From contig JAMFSS010000004.1 of NCBI GenBank assembly GCA_026225415.1, positions 1-64,000 of the forward strand: 64,000 nucleotides of DNA. Reading direction: 5' to 3'. The notes below the pieces were generated by a model. That model saw nothing but the letters and a program-made list of their open reading frames with translations. It did not search any database and was not told the origin of the DNA. Every line of letters begins with the position of its first letter. The stretch's first letter is position 1. This document shows, in pieces, positions 44,502-53,672 of this stretch. The position numbers were made by a program, and so were the translations under genes. Source of the DNA: Alphaproteobacteria bacterium (GTDB lineage: Bacteria > Pseudomonadota > Alphaproteobacteria > UBA9219).

Positions 44502-45374
44502 ATGAATTTGATTATCGGTATCATCACGGTCGTTGCCTGTACGATGGGCGGCTATGTTGTCGAAGGCGGCCATCTTGAAGTGCTGATCAAAGCGGCGCCG
44601 CTCGAAATCGTCATCATGGGCGGCACCGCCGCAGGCGGTTTTATCATCGGCAACCCCAATGTGGTCATCAAACGCACCGGCAAGGCTTTGGGCTTGTTGC
44701 TGAAAAAGAACAAGTACGACAAAGCCTCTTACATCGAATTGCTGTGCATGATGTATCAGGTCTTCAAACTGGCCAAAACCAAGGGTTTACTGGTGCTGGA
44801 ACAGCATATCGAAAACCCGCATGAAAGCAGCCTGTTCGCCCAATTCCCAGGCTTCCTGCATGATCATCATGCGGTTGATTTCTTCTGCGATTATCTGCGC
44901 CTCGTCACTTTGGGTTCCGACAAACCTTACGAGCTTGAGGCTTTGATGGACCAGGAACTGGAAGTCCATCATGAAGAGGATCATAGTGCCGTTGCCGCCG
45001 TTCAGAATGTCGCCGACGGCATGCCCGCCATCGGTATTGTTGCCGCCGTTTTGGGCGTTATTCACACCATGGGTTCGATTTCCGAACCGCCCGAAGTGTT
45101 GGGTCGTTTGATCGGCGGCGCGCTTGTCGGTACCTTTATGGGTGTATGGTTCGCCTATGGGATGATCGGCCCTGCAGGCAATTCATTGAATGCCATTTTG
45201 TCGGCGAACGGCAAATATCTGACGGCGATCAAGGTTGGGTTGCTGGCGCATTTGCAGGGCTTCGCGCCTTCGGTGTCAATCGAATATGCCCGCAAAACAT
45301 TACTAAGCCATGTCCGCCCGACCTTCGCGGAAGTTGAAGAAGCGACCGCGGCACTCCCGCCACCCTCCACATAA
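44502..45374 (+). CDS. motA: Flagellar motor stator protein MotA
   Basis: 290 residues. Stator subunit that with MotB conducts ions to drive flagellar rotation. Two N-terminal TM segments (LIIGIITVVACTMGGYVVEG; PLEIVIMGGTAAGGFIIG), a cytoplasmic loop with KKNKYDKASYIELLCMMYQ carrying the charged residues that contact FliG, and two C-terminal TM segments with MPAIGIVAAVLGVIHTMGSI and LIGGALVGTFMGVWFAYG containing the conserved prolines. motB follows after 11 bases. No other flagellar gene is adjacent. Confidence 0.97.
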   Translation: MNLIIGIITVVACTMGGYVVEGGHLEVLIKAAPLEIVIMGGTAAGGFIIGNPNVVIKRTGKALGLLLKKNKYDKASYIELLCMMYQVFKLAKTKGLLVLEQHIENPHESSLFAQFPGFLHDHHAVDFFCDYLRLVTLGSDKPYELEALMDQELEVHHEEDHSAVAAVQNVADGMPAIGIVAAVLGVIHTMGSISEPPEVLGRLIGGALVGTFMGVWFAYGMIGPAGNSLNAILSANGKYLTAIKVGLLAHLQGFAPSVSIEYARKTLLSHVRPTFAEVEEATAALPPPST

Positions 45375-45385
45375 GGGACAAATAA

Positions 45386-46360
45386 ATGGCCGACCAGCCC
45401 GTCATCATCATCAAGCGCATCAAAAAAGGCGGCCATGGCGGCCATCACGGCGGCGCGTGGAAAGTGGCCTATGCCGATTTCGTGACGGCGATGATGTCGT
45501 TCTTTTTGTTGCTGTGGCTGTTGAACGTGACCACTGATGTGCAACGCAAAGGTATCGCCGATTATTTCGCGCCCGCCAGCCTTTCAAAATCGGATTCCGG
45601 CGCGGGCGGCATTTTCGGCGGCCAAACCATCACGGCACCAACGGGTGCGGAAATCAATGACCGTTCGCCGCCTTCCAATCAGGATGTGACCATTCCAACC
45701 GTGGGACAGGGCGAAGAAGGTAACGAAGAGGTGCGCGGCATCAGCGACGGCATAGCCGATGGCAAGGGCGGCGACGGCACCACCACCACGCCCAAAGAAG
45801 CGCAAAATGTCGCCAAGGCGATGGCCGCCGAAGAAGAAAATTTCAAAAAAGCCGCCGATGTTTTGAAGCAGGCGATTTTGGCCAGCCCCGAATTGCAGGG
45901 CTTCGCCAACCAGATCATCATCGACCGCACGCCCGAAGGGTTGCGGATACAGATTATCGACCGCGATAAATTTTCGATGTTCCCGTCGGGCGGCGCTGTG
46001 CCTTATGAACGTGGCCGCGATTTGTTGATGCTGGTCGGCAAAGTGATTGCCCGCATGCCCAACAAAATTTCGGTCACCGGCCATACCGATGGCACGCCCT
46101 TTACCGCCGGTTCGGGGCGCGATAACTGGACGCTGTCGACCGAACGCGCCAATATCAGCCGCGAATATCTTGTGCAGGCAGGCGTGCCCGAACAAAATGT
46201 CGCGCGTGTGTCGGGTCTTGCCGACCGCGATCCGTTTGCGGCCGACCCCAAAGATCCGCGCAACCGCCGTATCAGTATCGTGTTGTTGCGGCAATCGCTG
46301 GCGCCCGCGTCGCTTGTGGCACCGGCAGAACCCGCTGATGCGCCAACAGACACCAAGTAG
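45386..46360 (+). CDS. motB: Flagellar motor stator protein MotB
   Basis: 324 residues. One TM near the N-terminus, AWKVAYADFVTAMMSFFLLL, with the ion-binding Asp in YADF; a linker; and a C-terminal OmpA-like peptidoglycan-binding domain (SVTGHTDGTPF, NWTLSTERANISREYL, PRNRRISIVLLRQ). The extracytoplasmic linker (residues ~65-190) is long and Gly/Thr-rich. The Asp plus the AxxxAF-like context suits a proton-type stator. Follows motA by 11 bases. Confidence 0.97.
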   Translation: MADQPVIIIKRIKKGGHGGHHGGAWKVAYADFVTAMMSFFLLLWLLNVTTDVQRKGIADYFAPASLSKSDSGAGGIFGGQTITAPTGAEINDRSPPSNQDVTIPTVGQGEEGNEEVRGISDGIADGKGGDGTTTTPKEAQNVAKAMAAEEENFKKAADVLKQAILASPELQGFANQIIIDRTPEGLRIQIIDRDKFSMFPSGGAVPYERGRDLLMLVGKVIARMPNKISVTGHTDGTPFTAGSGRDNWTLSTERANISREYLVQAGVPEQNVARVSGLADRDPFAADPKDPRNRRISIVLLRQSLAPASLVAPAEPADAPTDTK

Positions 46361-46420
46361 GGGGATTCCCTAAAGGTTGGAATTAGTTTATCTTACAAAA
46401 CACCTTATCCTTCTGTAACA

Positions 46421-47494
46421 ATGTCCGACCAAACACATCAATCTTTTACCCTGCCACCGCGCCGCGAAACTTTTCTGGCGCGTTATCCGCGCAATCTGAA
46501 AATGGCGGCCACGGTTCTGATTCTGGCCTGCGTGATTTTGCCGCCGTCTTTTATCCGCGGTTATCTGCATCATCACAAAATTGCCGAAGTGCATATCCTT
46601 GGCGGTGAACCCGTCGATATGGCCAATCTGCCGACCGTCGGCGGCAAGGTCGAATCCGATATCAAAGCGCCGTCTTTAAACGACCAAAACGACCGCAGCG
46701 TGAAATTGCTGGCGGCACCCGATGCGCGCATTAATCAAGACGACGCGTTGGGAAGTTTACCGCGCACCAGCGAAGACGGGCTACGCCCGTGGCAACTTTA
46801 TGCGCGGCCTTTTAATTCGGCAGATAAACGCCCGCGCATCGCTATCGTGATCGTGGGGCTTGGCCTGTCGCGCGGCATTACCGATCAGGCGATCAGCCAA
46901 TTGCCACCGACGGTCACGCTGTCTTTTTCGTCCGACAGTCCGGTGGTGGGTGCCTGGGGGCAACGCGCGCGTCAGGACGGACATGAAATTCTGCTGCAAA
47001 TCCCCAGCGAACCTTTCGATTACCCCAACAGCGATCCCGGCCCCGATACGCTTCTGACCGCCTTGCCCAACAGCGATAATCTGGAACGGTTGCTGAAAGG
47101 CATGCGCCGCGCCACCGGTTATGTGGGCATCACCAGCGTGGTCGGCACGCGCTTTACCGCAGACACCAATAAATTGACCCCCATGCTGGAAGCGATGAAT
47201 CAACGCGGGCTGATGGTTTTCGATGCGCGTTCAACACCGCACAGTGTGGTGGGCGATGTGGCGCGTAATCTGAATATGCCGGCGGCGATTGCAACCCAAA
47301 AGCTCGACAGCGATCTGTCGCCCGACGCGATTACCGAAGCGCTGGGCGATCTGGAAAAAACCGCGCGGCAAAGCGGCCGCGCGATTGGCGTCACATCCGC
47401 ATCGCCTGTCATGATCGCGCAACTTCAGGCTTGGGCGAATACATTGCCCGAACGTGGTATCGCGCTCGCTCCACTTACAGCCTTAGTTCAATAA
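46421..47494 (+). CDS. Divergent polysaccharide deacetylase family protein
   Basis: 357 residues. One N-terminal hydrophobic anchor (MAATVLILACVILPPSFIRG-like), a linker (residues ~55-140), and a divergent polysaccharide deacetylase domain: IAIVIVGLGLSRGITDQAI, VTLSFSSDSPVVGAWG, ILLQIPSEPFDYPNSDPGP, and a C-terminal LAPLTAL. In many alphaproteobacteria this domain sits downstream of a ctpA-type protease and beside rppH; here rppH is next (9 bases), which agrees. Probably acts on a periplasmic glycan. Metal-binding residues of classical deacetylases are not clearly kept. Confidence 0.88.
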   Translation: MSDQTHQSFTLPPRRETFLARYPRNLKMAATVLILACVILPPSFIRGYLHHHKIAEVHILGGEPVDMANLPTVGGKVESDIKAPSLNDQNDRSVKLLAAPDARINQDDALGSLPRTSEDGLRPWQLYARPFNSADKRPRIAIVIVGLGLSRGITDQAISQLPPTVTLSFSSDSPVVGAWGQRARQDGHEILLQIPSEPFDYPNSDPGPDTLLTALPNSDNLERLLKGMRRATGYVGITSVVGTRFTADTNKLTPMLEAMNQRGLMVFDARSTPHSVVGDVARNLNMPAAIATQKLDSDLSPDAITEALGDLEKTARQSGRAIGVTSASPVMIAQLQAWANTLPERGIALAPLTALVQ

Positions 47495-47503
47495 AGGATT
47501 TTT

Positions 47504-48070
47504 ATGGGCATTGATTTTTCGCAACTTCCCTATCGCCGTGGCGTCGGCCTGTGTTTATTCAATGCCGATGGGTTGGTGTTGGTGGCGGAACGCCGCGACA
47601 AGGCGAATTCGTGGCAAATGCCGCAAGGCGGCGTGAACCCGGCCGAAGACACGGCGGTGGCGGCCTTGCGCGAAATGAAGGAAGAAGTCGGCACCGACAA
47701 TGCGCGGATCGTCGCCAAACATCCCGACATGTTGCGTTACGAATTTCCCGACTGGTTGCAACAACGGCGCGTTCACGCTGACGGGGCGGGCGGCGTGGTG
47801 TTTCGCGGTAAATATCGCGGCCAGGAACAGGAATGGTATGCGTTGGTATTTCAAGGGCAAGACAGCGATATTGATTTATCGGGCATCCATGATCCGGAAA
47901 CCGCCAAAAACGGCCCCGAATTTGTTTCATGGAAATGGGTGCCGTTGGCCGAAGCGCCGACGCTTATCGTGCCGTTCAAAAAGCCGGTTTATGACGCCAT
48001 GGCCGCCGGTTTCGCACCGATTGAAGCCGCTATAAAACGCGGGGATGTTTTACCAGCTTGGAACAAGTGA
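47504..48070 (+). CDS. rppH: RNA pyrophosphohydrolase RppH
   Basis: 188 residues. Nudix hydrolase that removes pyrophosphate from triphosphorylated mRNA 5' ends, starting RNase E-dependent decay. N-terminal YRRGVGLCLFN and the Nudix box GGVNPAEDTAVAAL followed by REMKEEVG are complete, with the RppH-specific QMPQGG just before. The C-terminal half FVSWKWVPLAEAPTLIVPFK is also family-like. Ten bases from the deacetylase gene; convergent with the KirBac gene, five bases apart. Confidence 0.93.
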   Translation: MGIDFSQLPYRRGVGLCLFNADGLVLVAERRDKANSWQMPQGGVNPAEDTAVAALREMKEEVGTDNARIVAKHPDMLRYEFPDWLQQRRVHADGAGGVVFRGKYRGQEQEWYALVFQGQDSDIDLSGIHDPETAKNGPEFVSWKWVPLAEAPTLIVPFKKPVYDAMAAGFAPIEAAIKRGDVLPAWNK

Positions 48071-48074
48071 TTTT

Positions 48075-48977
48075 TCACGAGGCCTTGCTTTCAATCGGCT
48101 TGGTATCATGGAAACGCGTGTAATTAATTTCCATCCGGTCGGCATTGCGTTTGATGATATCCTCAAAAACGGCATCGCACAGAATTTCATCGGCAATATA
48201 CGACCGCCGCGCATGGATGGTTTGCGCATAAGTTTCATCCAACCCCGTCAACGACACGATAATTTCCGCCCGCACAGCCTCCAACCCTTTGCGGTCCATT
48301 TTATATAACGGGCTGTTTTTATCGATCGCATGCATAATCGTCCATGTATATTGCATCAACGGCACATGGCTGCGCGCGACGGGAAGATCGTAAAAACGCC
48401 GCATGCGGATGCCTTCCTTGCTGACCGCATCCACCAAAACCACCAGCTGGATTTTCGCATCGACAATACGGTTGCCGCGTTGGTTGGCCAGCCGCAACAT
48501 GAAATGCGGCGTTTCATCATAGGGGCCGATAACGGCAACATCGCTGAACAACACCCGGGCGGTGGGTCGTGATAATTTCGCGAAAACCATGCCGGTCATC
48601 ATCGCGAAAAAACTCAGGCCGAACAACGCTTCGACGCTAACCATGATATTGCCGCCCAAACCAATCGGCGTCAATTTGCCGTAGCCGATTGTGGCCATCG
48701 TCTGCACGCTAAAGAAAAACGCATCCTGAAACGATCCCACGCGCGCATTTTCAATCGCATCACCCAACGCCAGATAGGTGCAGGCGAACAGGATATTACT
48801 AAGCAAATAAAGAAGAATGATATAAAGCGCCAAACGCCACCACGGCGCATCCAGCAGCAACGCGTACAGATCGCTCATCACACGCGTGGAATTACCGATG
48901 CGCACAATTTCAAACCCGTCGCCGCGCGGCACAAGGCGGGAATGGCGGATTTTAGGTTCGGCTTTCTTTTTAGGCAT
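48075..48977 (-). CDS. KirBac-type inward-rectifier potassium channel
   Basis: 300 residues. Two TM helices (WWRLALYIILLYLLSNILFA; ALFGLSFFAMMTGMVFAKLS) flank the pore helix and selectivity filter QTMATIGYGKL with the K+ signature TIGYG. An N-terminal slide helix region lies before them. The cytoplasmic C-terminal immunoglobulin-like domain spans residues ~150-300 and includes RPTARVLFSDVAVI and LMLRLANQRGN-like HFMLRLANQRGNRI, which are KirBac/Kir signatures. It conducts potassium across the inner membrane. Convergent with rppH; its start overlaps the acpS stop by one base. Confidence 0.93.
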   Translation of the reverse strand: MPKKKAEPKIRHSRLVPRGDGFEIVRIGNSTRVMSDLYALLLDAPWWRLALYIILLYLLSNILFACTYLALGDAIENARVGSFQDAFFFSVQTMATIGYGKLTPIGLGGNIMVSVEALFGLSFFAMMTGMVFAKLSRPTARVLFSDVAVIGPYDETPHFMLRLANQRGNRIVDAKIQLVVLVDAVSKEGIRMRRFYDLPVARSHVPLMQYTWTIMHAIDKNSPLYKMDRKGLEAVRAEIIVSLTGLDETYAQTIHARRSYIADEILCDAVFEDIIKRNADRMEINYTRFHDTKPIESKAS

Positions 48978-49390
48978 CAGGATTCCTGTGTTGGCAAAGC
49001 TTCGATAATCACAAAAGCCTGCGCCCAGGGATGATCGTCGGTCAAGGTGAGATGAATTCTGGCGGTCATGCCGGCGGGTGTCATGCTGCGCAGTTTTTCC
49101 AACGCGCCGCCGGTCAATTGCAGGGTCGGTTGCCCCGACGGCAGATTAACAACGCCCATATCGCGGAAAAAAACGCCGCGATAAATGCCGGTGCCAAGCG
49201 CCTTGGCGCAGGCTTCCTTGGCGGCGAAACGTTTGGCGAATGTGGCGGCGCGGATGCTGTCGGTGCGTTTGGCGGCTTTGGCCTGCTCGATATCCGTGAA
49301 AACGCGTCCGACGAAACGCGCACCGAATTTATCCAGCGTTGCCGTGATGCGTTCGATATTACAGAGGTCGCTGCCGATGCCGATGATCAT
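48977..49390 (-). CDS. acpS: Holo-[acyl-carrier-protein] synthase AcpS
   Basis: 137 residues. Transfers 4'-phosphopantetheine from CoA to apo-ACP. Motifs: [13 protein letters not shown] with the metal-binding Asp at the N-terminus, and [13 protein letters not shown] near residue 55 with the second metal ligand Glu. The product ends with the expected [14 protein letters not shown]-like strand [13 protein letters not shown]. pdxJ is upstream with one small gene between, the usual pdxJ-acpS context. Confidence 0.95.
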   Translation of the reverse strand: MIIGIGSDLCNIERITATLDKFGARFVGRVFTDIEQAKAAKRTDSIRAATFAKRFAAKEACAKALGTGIYRGVFFRDMGVVNLPSGQPTLQLTGGALEKLRSMTPAGMTARIHLTLTDDHPWAQAFVIIEALPTQES

Positions 49391-49402
49391 CCAAACAACC
49401 TA

Positions 49403-49747
49403 TCAGATATCATAGCCTTCATAACGGCGCTTTTTCTCGATATCCCCGCCCAAATAAAACTGGGGGCGCAGGATTGTCGGCGGCACCATTACATTATCCA
49501 TCATGCCCGCCATTGTTTTTCGCATACCGGCGCCCTTGGCGCGTTTGCCGGTGGGGGCTGGCAATGCGGGCGATGGCGTGACAGGTGTGGCGATGACTGT
49601 GGGCGCTCTTTGTTGTTCCAAACGCTCCATCAACACATTCATGTGCAGGGGGCGCGGATGAGGGCGGTCCAAATTCACATGCGGCTCGATAGCCGATTGC
49701 ATGCGGCGCAGGGCAAAAAGTTGGGCGCGTGATTTTTTCAAATTCAT
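49403..49747 (-). CDS. Hypothetical protein (114 aa), Pro-rich
   Basis: No recognised family. N-terminal basic helix (NLKKSRAQLFALRRMQSAIE), a Pro-rich middle (PHPRPLH, TPVTPSPALPAPTG), and a C-terminal stretch with MVPPTILRPQFYLGG and a charged end. No signal or TM. Between pdxJ and acpS on the same strand with gaps of 41 and 12 bases, so probably co-transcribed. Likely intrinsically disordered in part; real-gene status rests on operon position. Confidence 0.55.
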   Translation of the reverse strand: MNLKKSRAQLFALRRMQSAIEPHVNLDRPHPRPLHMNVLMERLEQQRAPTVIATPVTPSPALPAPTGKRAKGAGMRKTMAGMMDNVMVPPTILRPQFYLGGDIEKKRRYEGYDI

Positions 49748-49788
49748 AAACGAAACGTATCATAAACGGGCAAAAGAGTCACCCCGAT

Positions 49789-50526
49789 TTACTTTCGCGC
49801 CTTAACCATTATCCCGCGCATTTTCGTAACCGATGCCGCTAGTCCCACAAACAAAGCCTCGCCGACCAGAAAATGGCCAATATTCAATTCGATAATTTCG
49901 GGAATGGCGGCAATCGCGGTGACATTATCATAGTTTAACCCATGTCCTGCATGCACTTCCAAACCCAATTTATGTGCTTGTTGCGCAGCCCATTGCAGGC
50001 GTTTCAGTTCTTTCTTCTGCGCTATACCCTTGCTATTTGCATAAGCACCGGTATGCAATTCAACCGCCGCCGCACCGGCAGTCCATGCCGCCAGCACTTG
50101 CGCCGCATCGGGGTTGATAAATAAAGAAACGCGAATACCGGCTGCCGCCAATTCATTAACTGTTCGCGCCAGTTTCTTGCCGCCCTTCACGACATCCAAC
50201 CCGCCTTCTGTCGTCACTTCGGCGCGTTTTTCCGGCACCAGACAAACGGCATGCGGCTTAGTCGTTAAGGCGATTTTCTTCATCGCCTCTGTCGCCGCCA
50301 TTTCCAGATTGATGGGCTTTTTCAAAACACGGCGCAGGTTTTTAACATCGGTGTCCATTATATGCCGCCGGTCTTCGCGCAAATGGATGGTAATGCTGTC
50401 CCCGCCGCCTTTTATCGCCTCCTGCGCGGCGCGCGCTATATCGGGCGCGGCACCCGCATCGCGGTTTCGCGCATTCCTTAACGTCGCGACGTGGTCGATA
50501 TTGATACCCAATCGAAGTTTTGGCAT
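49789..50526 (-). CDS. pdxJ: Pyridoxine 5'-phosphate synthase PdxJ
   Basis: 245 residues from ATG 50526 ([14 protein letters not shown]); 19 extra codons upstream lack family sequence. Condenses 1-deoxy-xylulose 5-phosphate with aminoacetone-3-phosphate in vitamin B6 synthesis. Motifs: [31 protein letters not shown]-like [52 protein letters not shown] and [16 protein letters not shown], all diagnostic. mutS starts 47 bases away in the opposite direction. Confidence 0.97.
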   Translation of the reverse strand: MPKLRLGINIDHVATLRNARNRDAGAAPDIARAAQEAIKGGGDSITIHLREDRRHIMDTDVKNLRRVLKKPINLEMAATEAMKKIALTTKPHAVCLVPEKRAEVTTEGGLDVVKGGKKLARTVNELAAAGIRVSLFINPDAAQVLAAWTAGAAAVELHTGAYANSKGIAQKKELKRLQWAAQQAHKLGLEVHAGHGLNYDNVTAIAAIPEIIELNIGHFLVGEALFVGLAASVTKMRGIMVKARK

Positions 50527-50572
50527 GGTCGTGGCCTGCTGTGTTTTTAACCGATTCTGGATTGTAGCATTT

Positions 50573-53239
50573 ATGCCCGCCACTCAACCTTCTTTTTTGC
50601 CGCAAACCACCGCGCCCGCAACGGAAACAATGACGCCGTTGATGGCGCAATATTTTTCCGTGAAAGACCGGCACAAGGATTGCTTGCTGTTTTTCCGCCT
50701 TGGCGATTTTTATGAATTATTTTTCGATGATGCGGTTGCCGCCGCCAAAATTTTGGACATCGCGCTCACCCGTCGCGGCCAACATCAAGGGCAGGATATC
50801 CCCATGTGCGGCGTGCCCGCGCATGCCTACGAAGCCTATCTGGCCAAACTGATCCGCGCCGGTTGCCGCGTGGCGATCTGCGAACAAAAAGAATCCCCCG
50901 AAGAAGCAAAAAAGCGCGGCGCGAAATCCATCGTGACGCGCGATGTCGTGCGCATTATCACGCCCGGTACCATTACCGAAGACGGTTTGCTGGATGCGCG
51001 CTCCGCCAATTATCTGGCATGCCTGACATCGGTGGGGGATGAAATCGCCGTCGCCTGGTGCGATATCGTCAGCGGCCACATCGCCGCGCAAAGCGTCATG
51101 GTCGAAGACATGTCGGGCGTGCTGGCGCGATTGGATGCCAGCGAAATTCTGATCGCGCAAAGGCTGGTGGAAAAGCCCGAATTATTTGAAATTCTGGCAC
51201 CGTGGCGCACCAAGCTCGCGCCGCAACCCAATGGCCGTTTTGACAGCGACAACGGCAGGCGGCGCCTGCAGGCAATCTATGAAGTCAGTGATTTGGCATC
51301 ATTTGGTGACTTTTCCCGTTCGGAAATTGCCGCGCTCGGCGCGTTGCTTGATTATGTCGAACTGACACAAAAAACCGACCTCAAGCATTTTTTGCGTCCG
51401 CAAAAGACGGGTGGCGCACAAATGGCGATTGATGCCGCCACGCGTCGCAATCTGGAACTCACGCGCACCTTGTCGGGCGAACGGCGCGGCAGTTTGCTGG
51501 ATGTTATCGACCGCACCGAAACGGGCGCGGGGGCGCGTTTGCTGGCCTCGCGCCTCACTTCGCCGCTTACGGATATCCATGCGATAGCGGCGCGGTTGGA
51601 TAGCGTCGCGTTTTTCGTGGCGCAAAACCCTCTGCGCGAAAATATCTGCAAAGCCTTACGCCAATCGCCCGATCTGGAACGCGCCCTTGCGCGGCTGGCT
51701 TTGGGGCGCGGCGGCCCGCGCGATCTCGCCAGCGTGCGCGACGCATTAAAACAGGCCGAAGCGATACGCAGCGTCTTGCTGGCATCCGGCACAATGCCGA
51801 CAGATATTCGCGAAGACGCCAAACATCTGGGCGAACATAATGCGTTGATAGATAAACTGCATCGCGCCTTGGCTGCCGATTTGCCGATGTTGGCGCGTGA
51901 CGGCAATTTCATCGCGCGTGGCTATGCCGCGCAACTGGATGAATTGATGACGCTGCGCGATGACGGGCGGCGTCTGGTGGCGGCGATGCAGCAAAAATAT
52001 GCAACCCATACCGGCATCGCGACGCTTAAAATCAAACATAACAATGTCATCGGCTATCACATCGAAGTATCGCCCGCACAGGCCGACAAGGTGATGAATG
52101 ACAAGGATACGTTTATCCACCGCCAAACCTTGGCCAGCGCGGCGCGTTTCACCACGGTGGAATTATCCGAACTGGAACGCAAAATAACCGAAGCCGCCGA
52201 CAAAGCCCTGGCGGTTGAAATGCAATTGTTCGGCGATCTGGTGAATGAAGTCACCCAACGTCTGGTCGATTTGCACCACACGGCGCTGGCGCTCGCAGCG
52301 CTTGATGTCGCTTCGGCTCTGGCCGAACTCGCGGTCGAACAAAATTATGCGCGGCCCGTGGTCGATGCGTCGTTGGAATTTAAAATTATCGGTGGACGCC
52401 ATCCGGTGGTGGAACAGGCGCTCCGCAAACAAAATGCGGGCGCTGCGTTTATCGCCAATGAATGCGATCTGTCGCCCGCGCAACATCTGTGGTTACTGAC
52501 GGGGCCCAATATGGCCGGTAAATCCACTTTTTTGCGGCAAAACGCGCTCATCGCCTTGCTGGCGCAAATCGGGTCGTTCGTGCCCGCAACATCGGCGCAT
52601 ATCGGTGTCGTCGACAGGCTGTTCAGCCGTGTCGGCGCTGCCGATGATCTGGCGGCAGGCCGTTCAACCTTTATGGTTGAAATGGTCGAAACCGCCGCGA
52701 TTTTGACTCAGGCCGGTAATCGCGCGTTGGTCATTCTCGATGAAATCGGGCGCGGCACCTCGACCTATGACGGGCTTTCGATCGCGTGGGCGGTGTTGGA
52801 ACATCTGCACGAAGTCAACAAATGCCGCGCGTTATTTGCCACGCATTATCATGAACTCACGGCGCTTGCGGAAAAACTCCCGGCGCTTCGCCGCGCCACG
52901 ATGCGCATCCGTGAATGGGAAAACCGCGTGATCTTCATGCATGAAGTGATCGAAGGTGTCGCCGACCGGTCATACGGCATTCATGTCGCGCAAATGGCGG
53001 GCTTGCCCGTTTCGGCAATCGCCCGGGCATCGCAAGTGTTGGCGGGTTTGGAAGCGGATAAGTTGAAACAAGGCAAAATCGCCGACACGCTTCCGGTGTT
53101 TGATGCATCGGCAAAAATTGCGCCCAAAGTGAAAACTATGAAGCCTGAATTGGAAAATATTCTTGCCGAACTTGACCCCGATGCGCTCAGTCCGAAACAG
53201 GCATTAGAGATTCTCTACAAGATCAAGGGTGCGGCTTAA
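50573..53239 (+). CDS. mutS: DNA mismatch repair protein MutS
   Basis: 888 residues from ATG 50573; the frame is open 153 codons upstream, but that part is antisense to pdxJ. Mismatch sensor. The N-terminal domain has [15 protein letters not shown] with the Phe-x-Glu mismatch-binding pair, then the connector, lever and clamp regions, and the ABC ATPase with Walker [18 protein letters not shown], Walker [17 protein letters not shown], signature loop [20 protein letters not shown] in parts, and HYHELTAL. C-terminal region ends [15 protein letters not shown]. Length and motifs indicate MutS1. A weak hairpin terminator follows. Confidence 0.97.
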   Translation: MPATQPSFLPQTTAPATETMTPLMAQYFSVKDRHKDCLLFFRLGDFYELFFDDAVAAAKILDIALTRRGQHQGQDIPMCGVPAHAYEAYLAKLIRAGCRVAICEQKESPEEAKKRGAKSIVTRDVVRIITPGTITEDGLLDARSANYLACLTSVGDEIAVAWCDIVSGHIAAQSVMVEDMSGVLARLDASEILIAQRLVEKPELFEILAPWRTKLAPQPNGRFDSDNGRRRLQAIYEVSDLASFGDFSRSEIAALGALLDYVELTQKTDLKHFLRPQKTGGAQMAIDAATRRNLELTRTLSGERRGSLLDVIDRTETGAGARLLASRLTSPLTDIHAIAARLDSVAFFVAQNPLRENICKALRQSPDLERALARLALGRGGPRDLASVRDALKQAEAIRSVLLASGTMPTDIREDAKHLGEHNALIDKLHRALAADLPMLARDGNFIARGYAAQLDELMTLRDDGRRLVAAMQQKYATHTGIATLKIKHNNVIGYHIEVSPAQADKVMNDKDTFIHRQTLASAARFTTVELSELERKITEAADKALAVEMQLFGDLVNEVTQRLVDLHHTALALAALDVASALAELAVEQNYARPVVDASLEFKIIGGRHPVVEQALRKQNAGAAFIANECDLSPAQHLWLLTGPNMAGKSTFLRQNALIALLAQIGSFVPATSAHIGVVDRLFSRVGAADDLAAGRSTFMVEMVETAAILTQAGNRALVILDEIGRGTSTYDGLSIAWAVLEHLHEVNKCRALFATHYHELTALAEKLPALRRATMRIREWENRVIFMHEVIEGVADRSYGIHVAQMAGLPVSAIARASQVLAGLEADKLKQGKIADTLPVFDASAKIAPKVKTMKPELENILAELDPDALSPKQALEILYKIKGAA

Positions 53240-53248
53240 CAGCGAATC

Positions 53249-53272
53249 ACCACCGGTTGATTCGGTGGTTTT
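53249..53272 (+). terminator. Weak terminator after mutS
   Basis: ACCACCG / CGGTGGT arms with loop GTTGATT and a short T-run (TTTTGGG). Confidence 0.6.
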
Positions 53273-53601
53273 GGGTCGTGCGGGGATTCCCGAATTACTT
53301 TCACCCGCATCCAATCGTAGGATGAACATCATCACCAACCCCCAAATGGGCAACAACTTGCCCGTGTTATTTGTTGCCAAACAGAAACGAATTTCATCGC
53401 GCAATGTTAAGCAATTTTAAGATTATCAGCCTGCCACCGGCACAAGATTCGTTTCGCTTACGTTTTTCCTTTGGTTAAAGCTTGGGTTGCCAAAACTGTT
53501 CACAGAAAAATTAATTTACCTTCTGTTAACGCTTCCCATTTACCCCCGAAAACTGTTATGTTGCCCGACTTAATCTGGACACGGATTGAGCATGATTTGT
53601 T

Positions 53602-53622
53602 CCTGTATCGAAACGATACAGG
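53602..53622 (+). promoter_or_regulatory. Perfect leader hairpin CCTGTATCG-AAA-CGATACAGG
   Basis: Nine-bp perfect arms with a triloop, 50 bases upstream of the ATG at 53673. It has no T-tract, so it is more likely a mRNA-stabilising or protein-binding leader element than a terminator. Its presence argues for the downstream start of the giant gene. Confidence 0.55.
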
Positions 53623-53672
53623 CGCGGGTTAAGGCACAACAAATAAACAGTAATTGGAATTTAGAGGTTCAA

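Larger units (their letters stand above)
53240..53672. other. 433-base noncoding region before the giant coiled-coil gene
   Basis: Holds a weak mutS terminator (53249-53272), a run of AT-rich sequence with no confident promoter, and a perfect leader hairpin at 53602-53622. No gene with a ribosome-binding site was found in it. Confidence 0.5.

Noticed and set aside
50114-50572. 153-codon N-terminal extension of mutS
   Set aside because: Antisense to pdxJ; MutS family sequence starts at ATG 50573.
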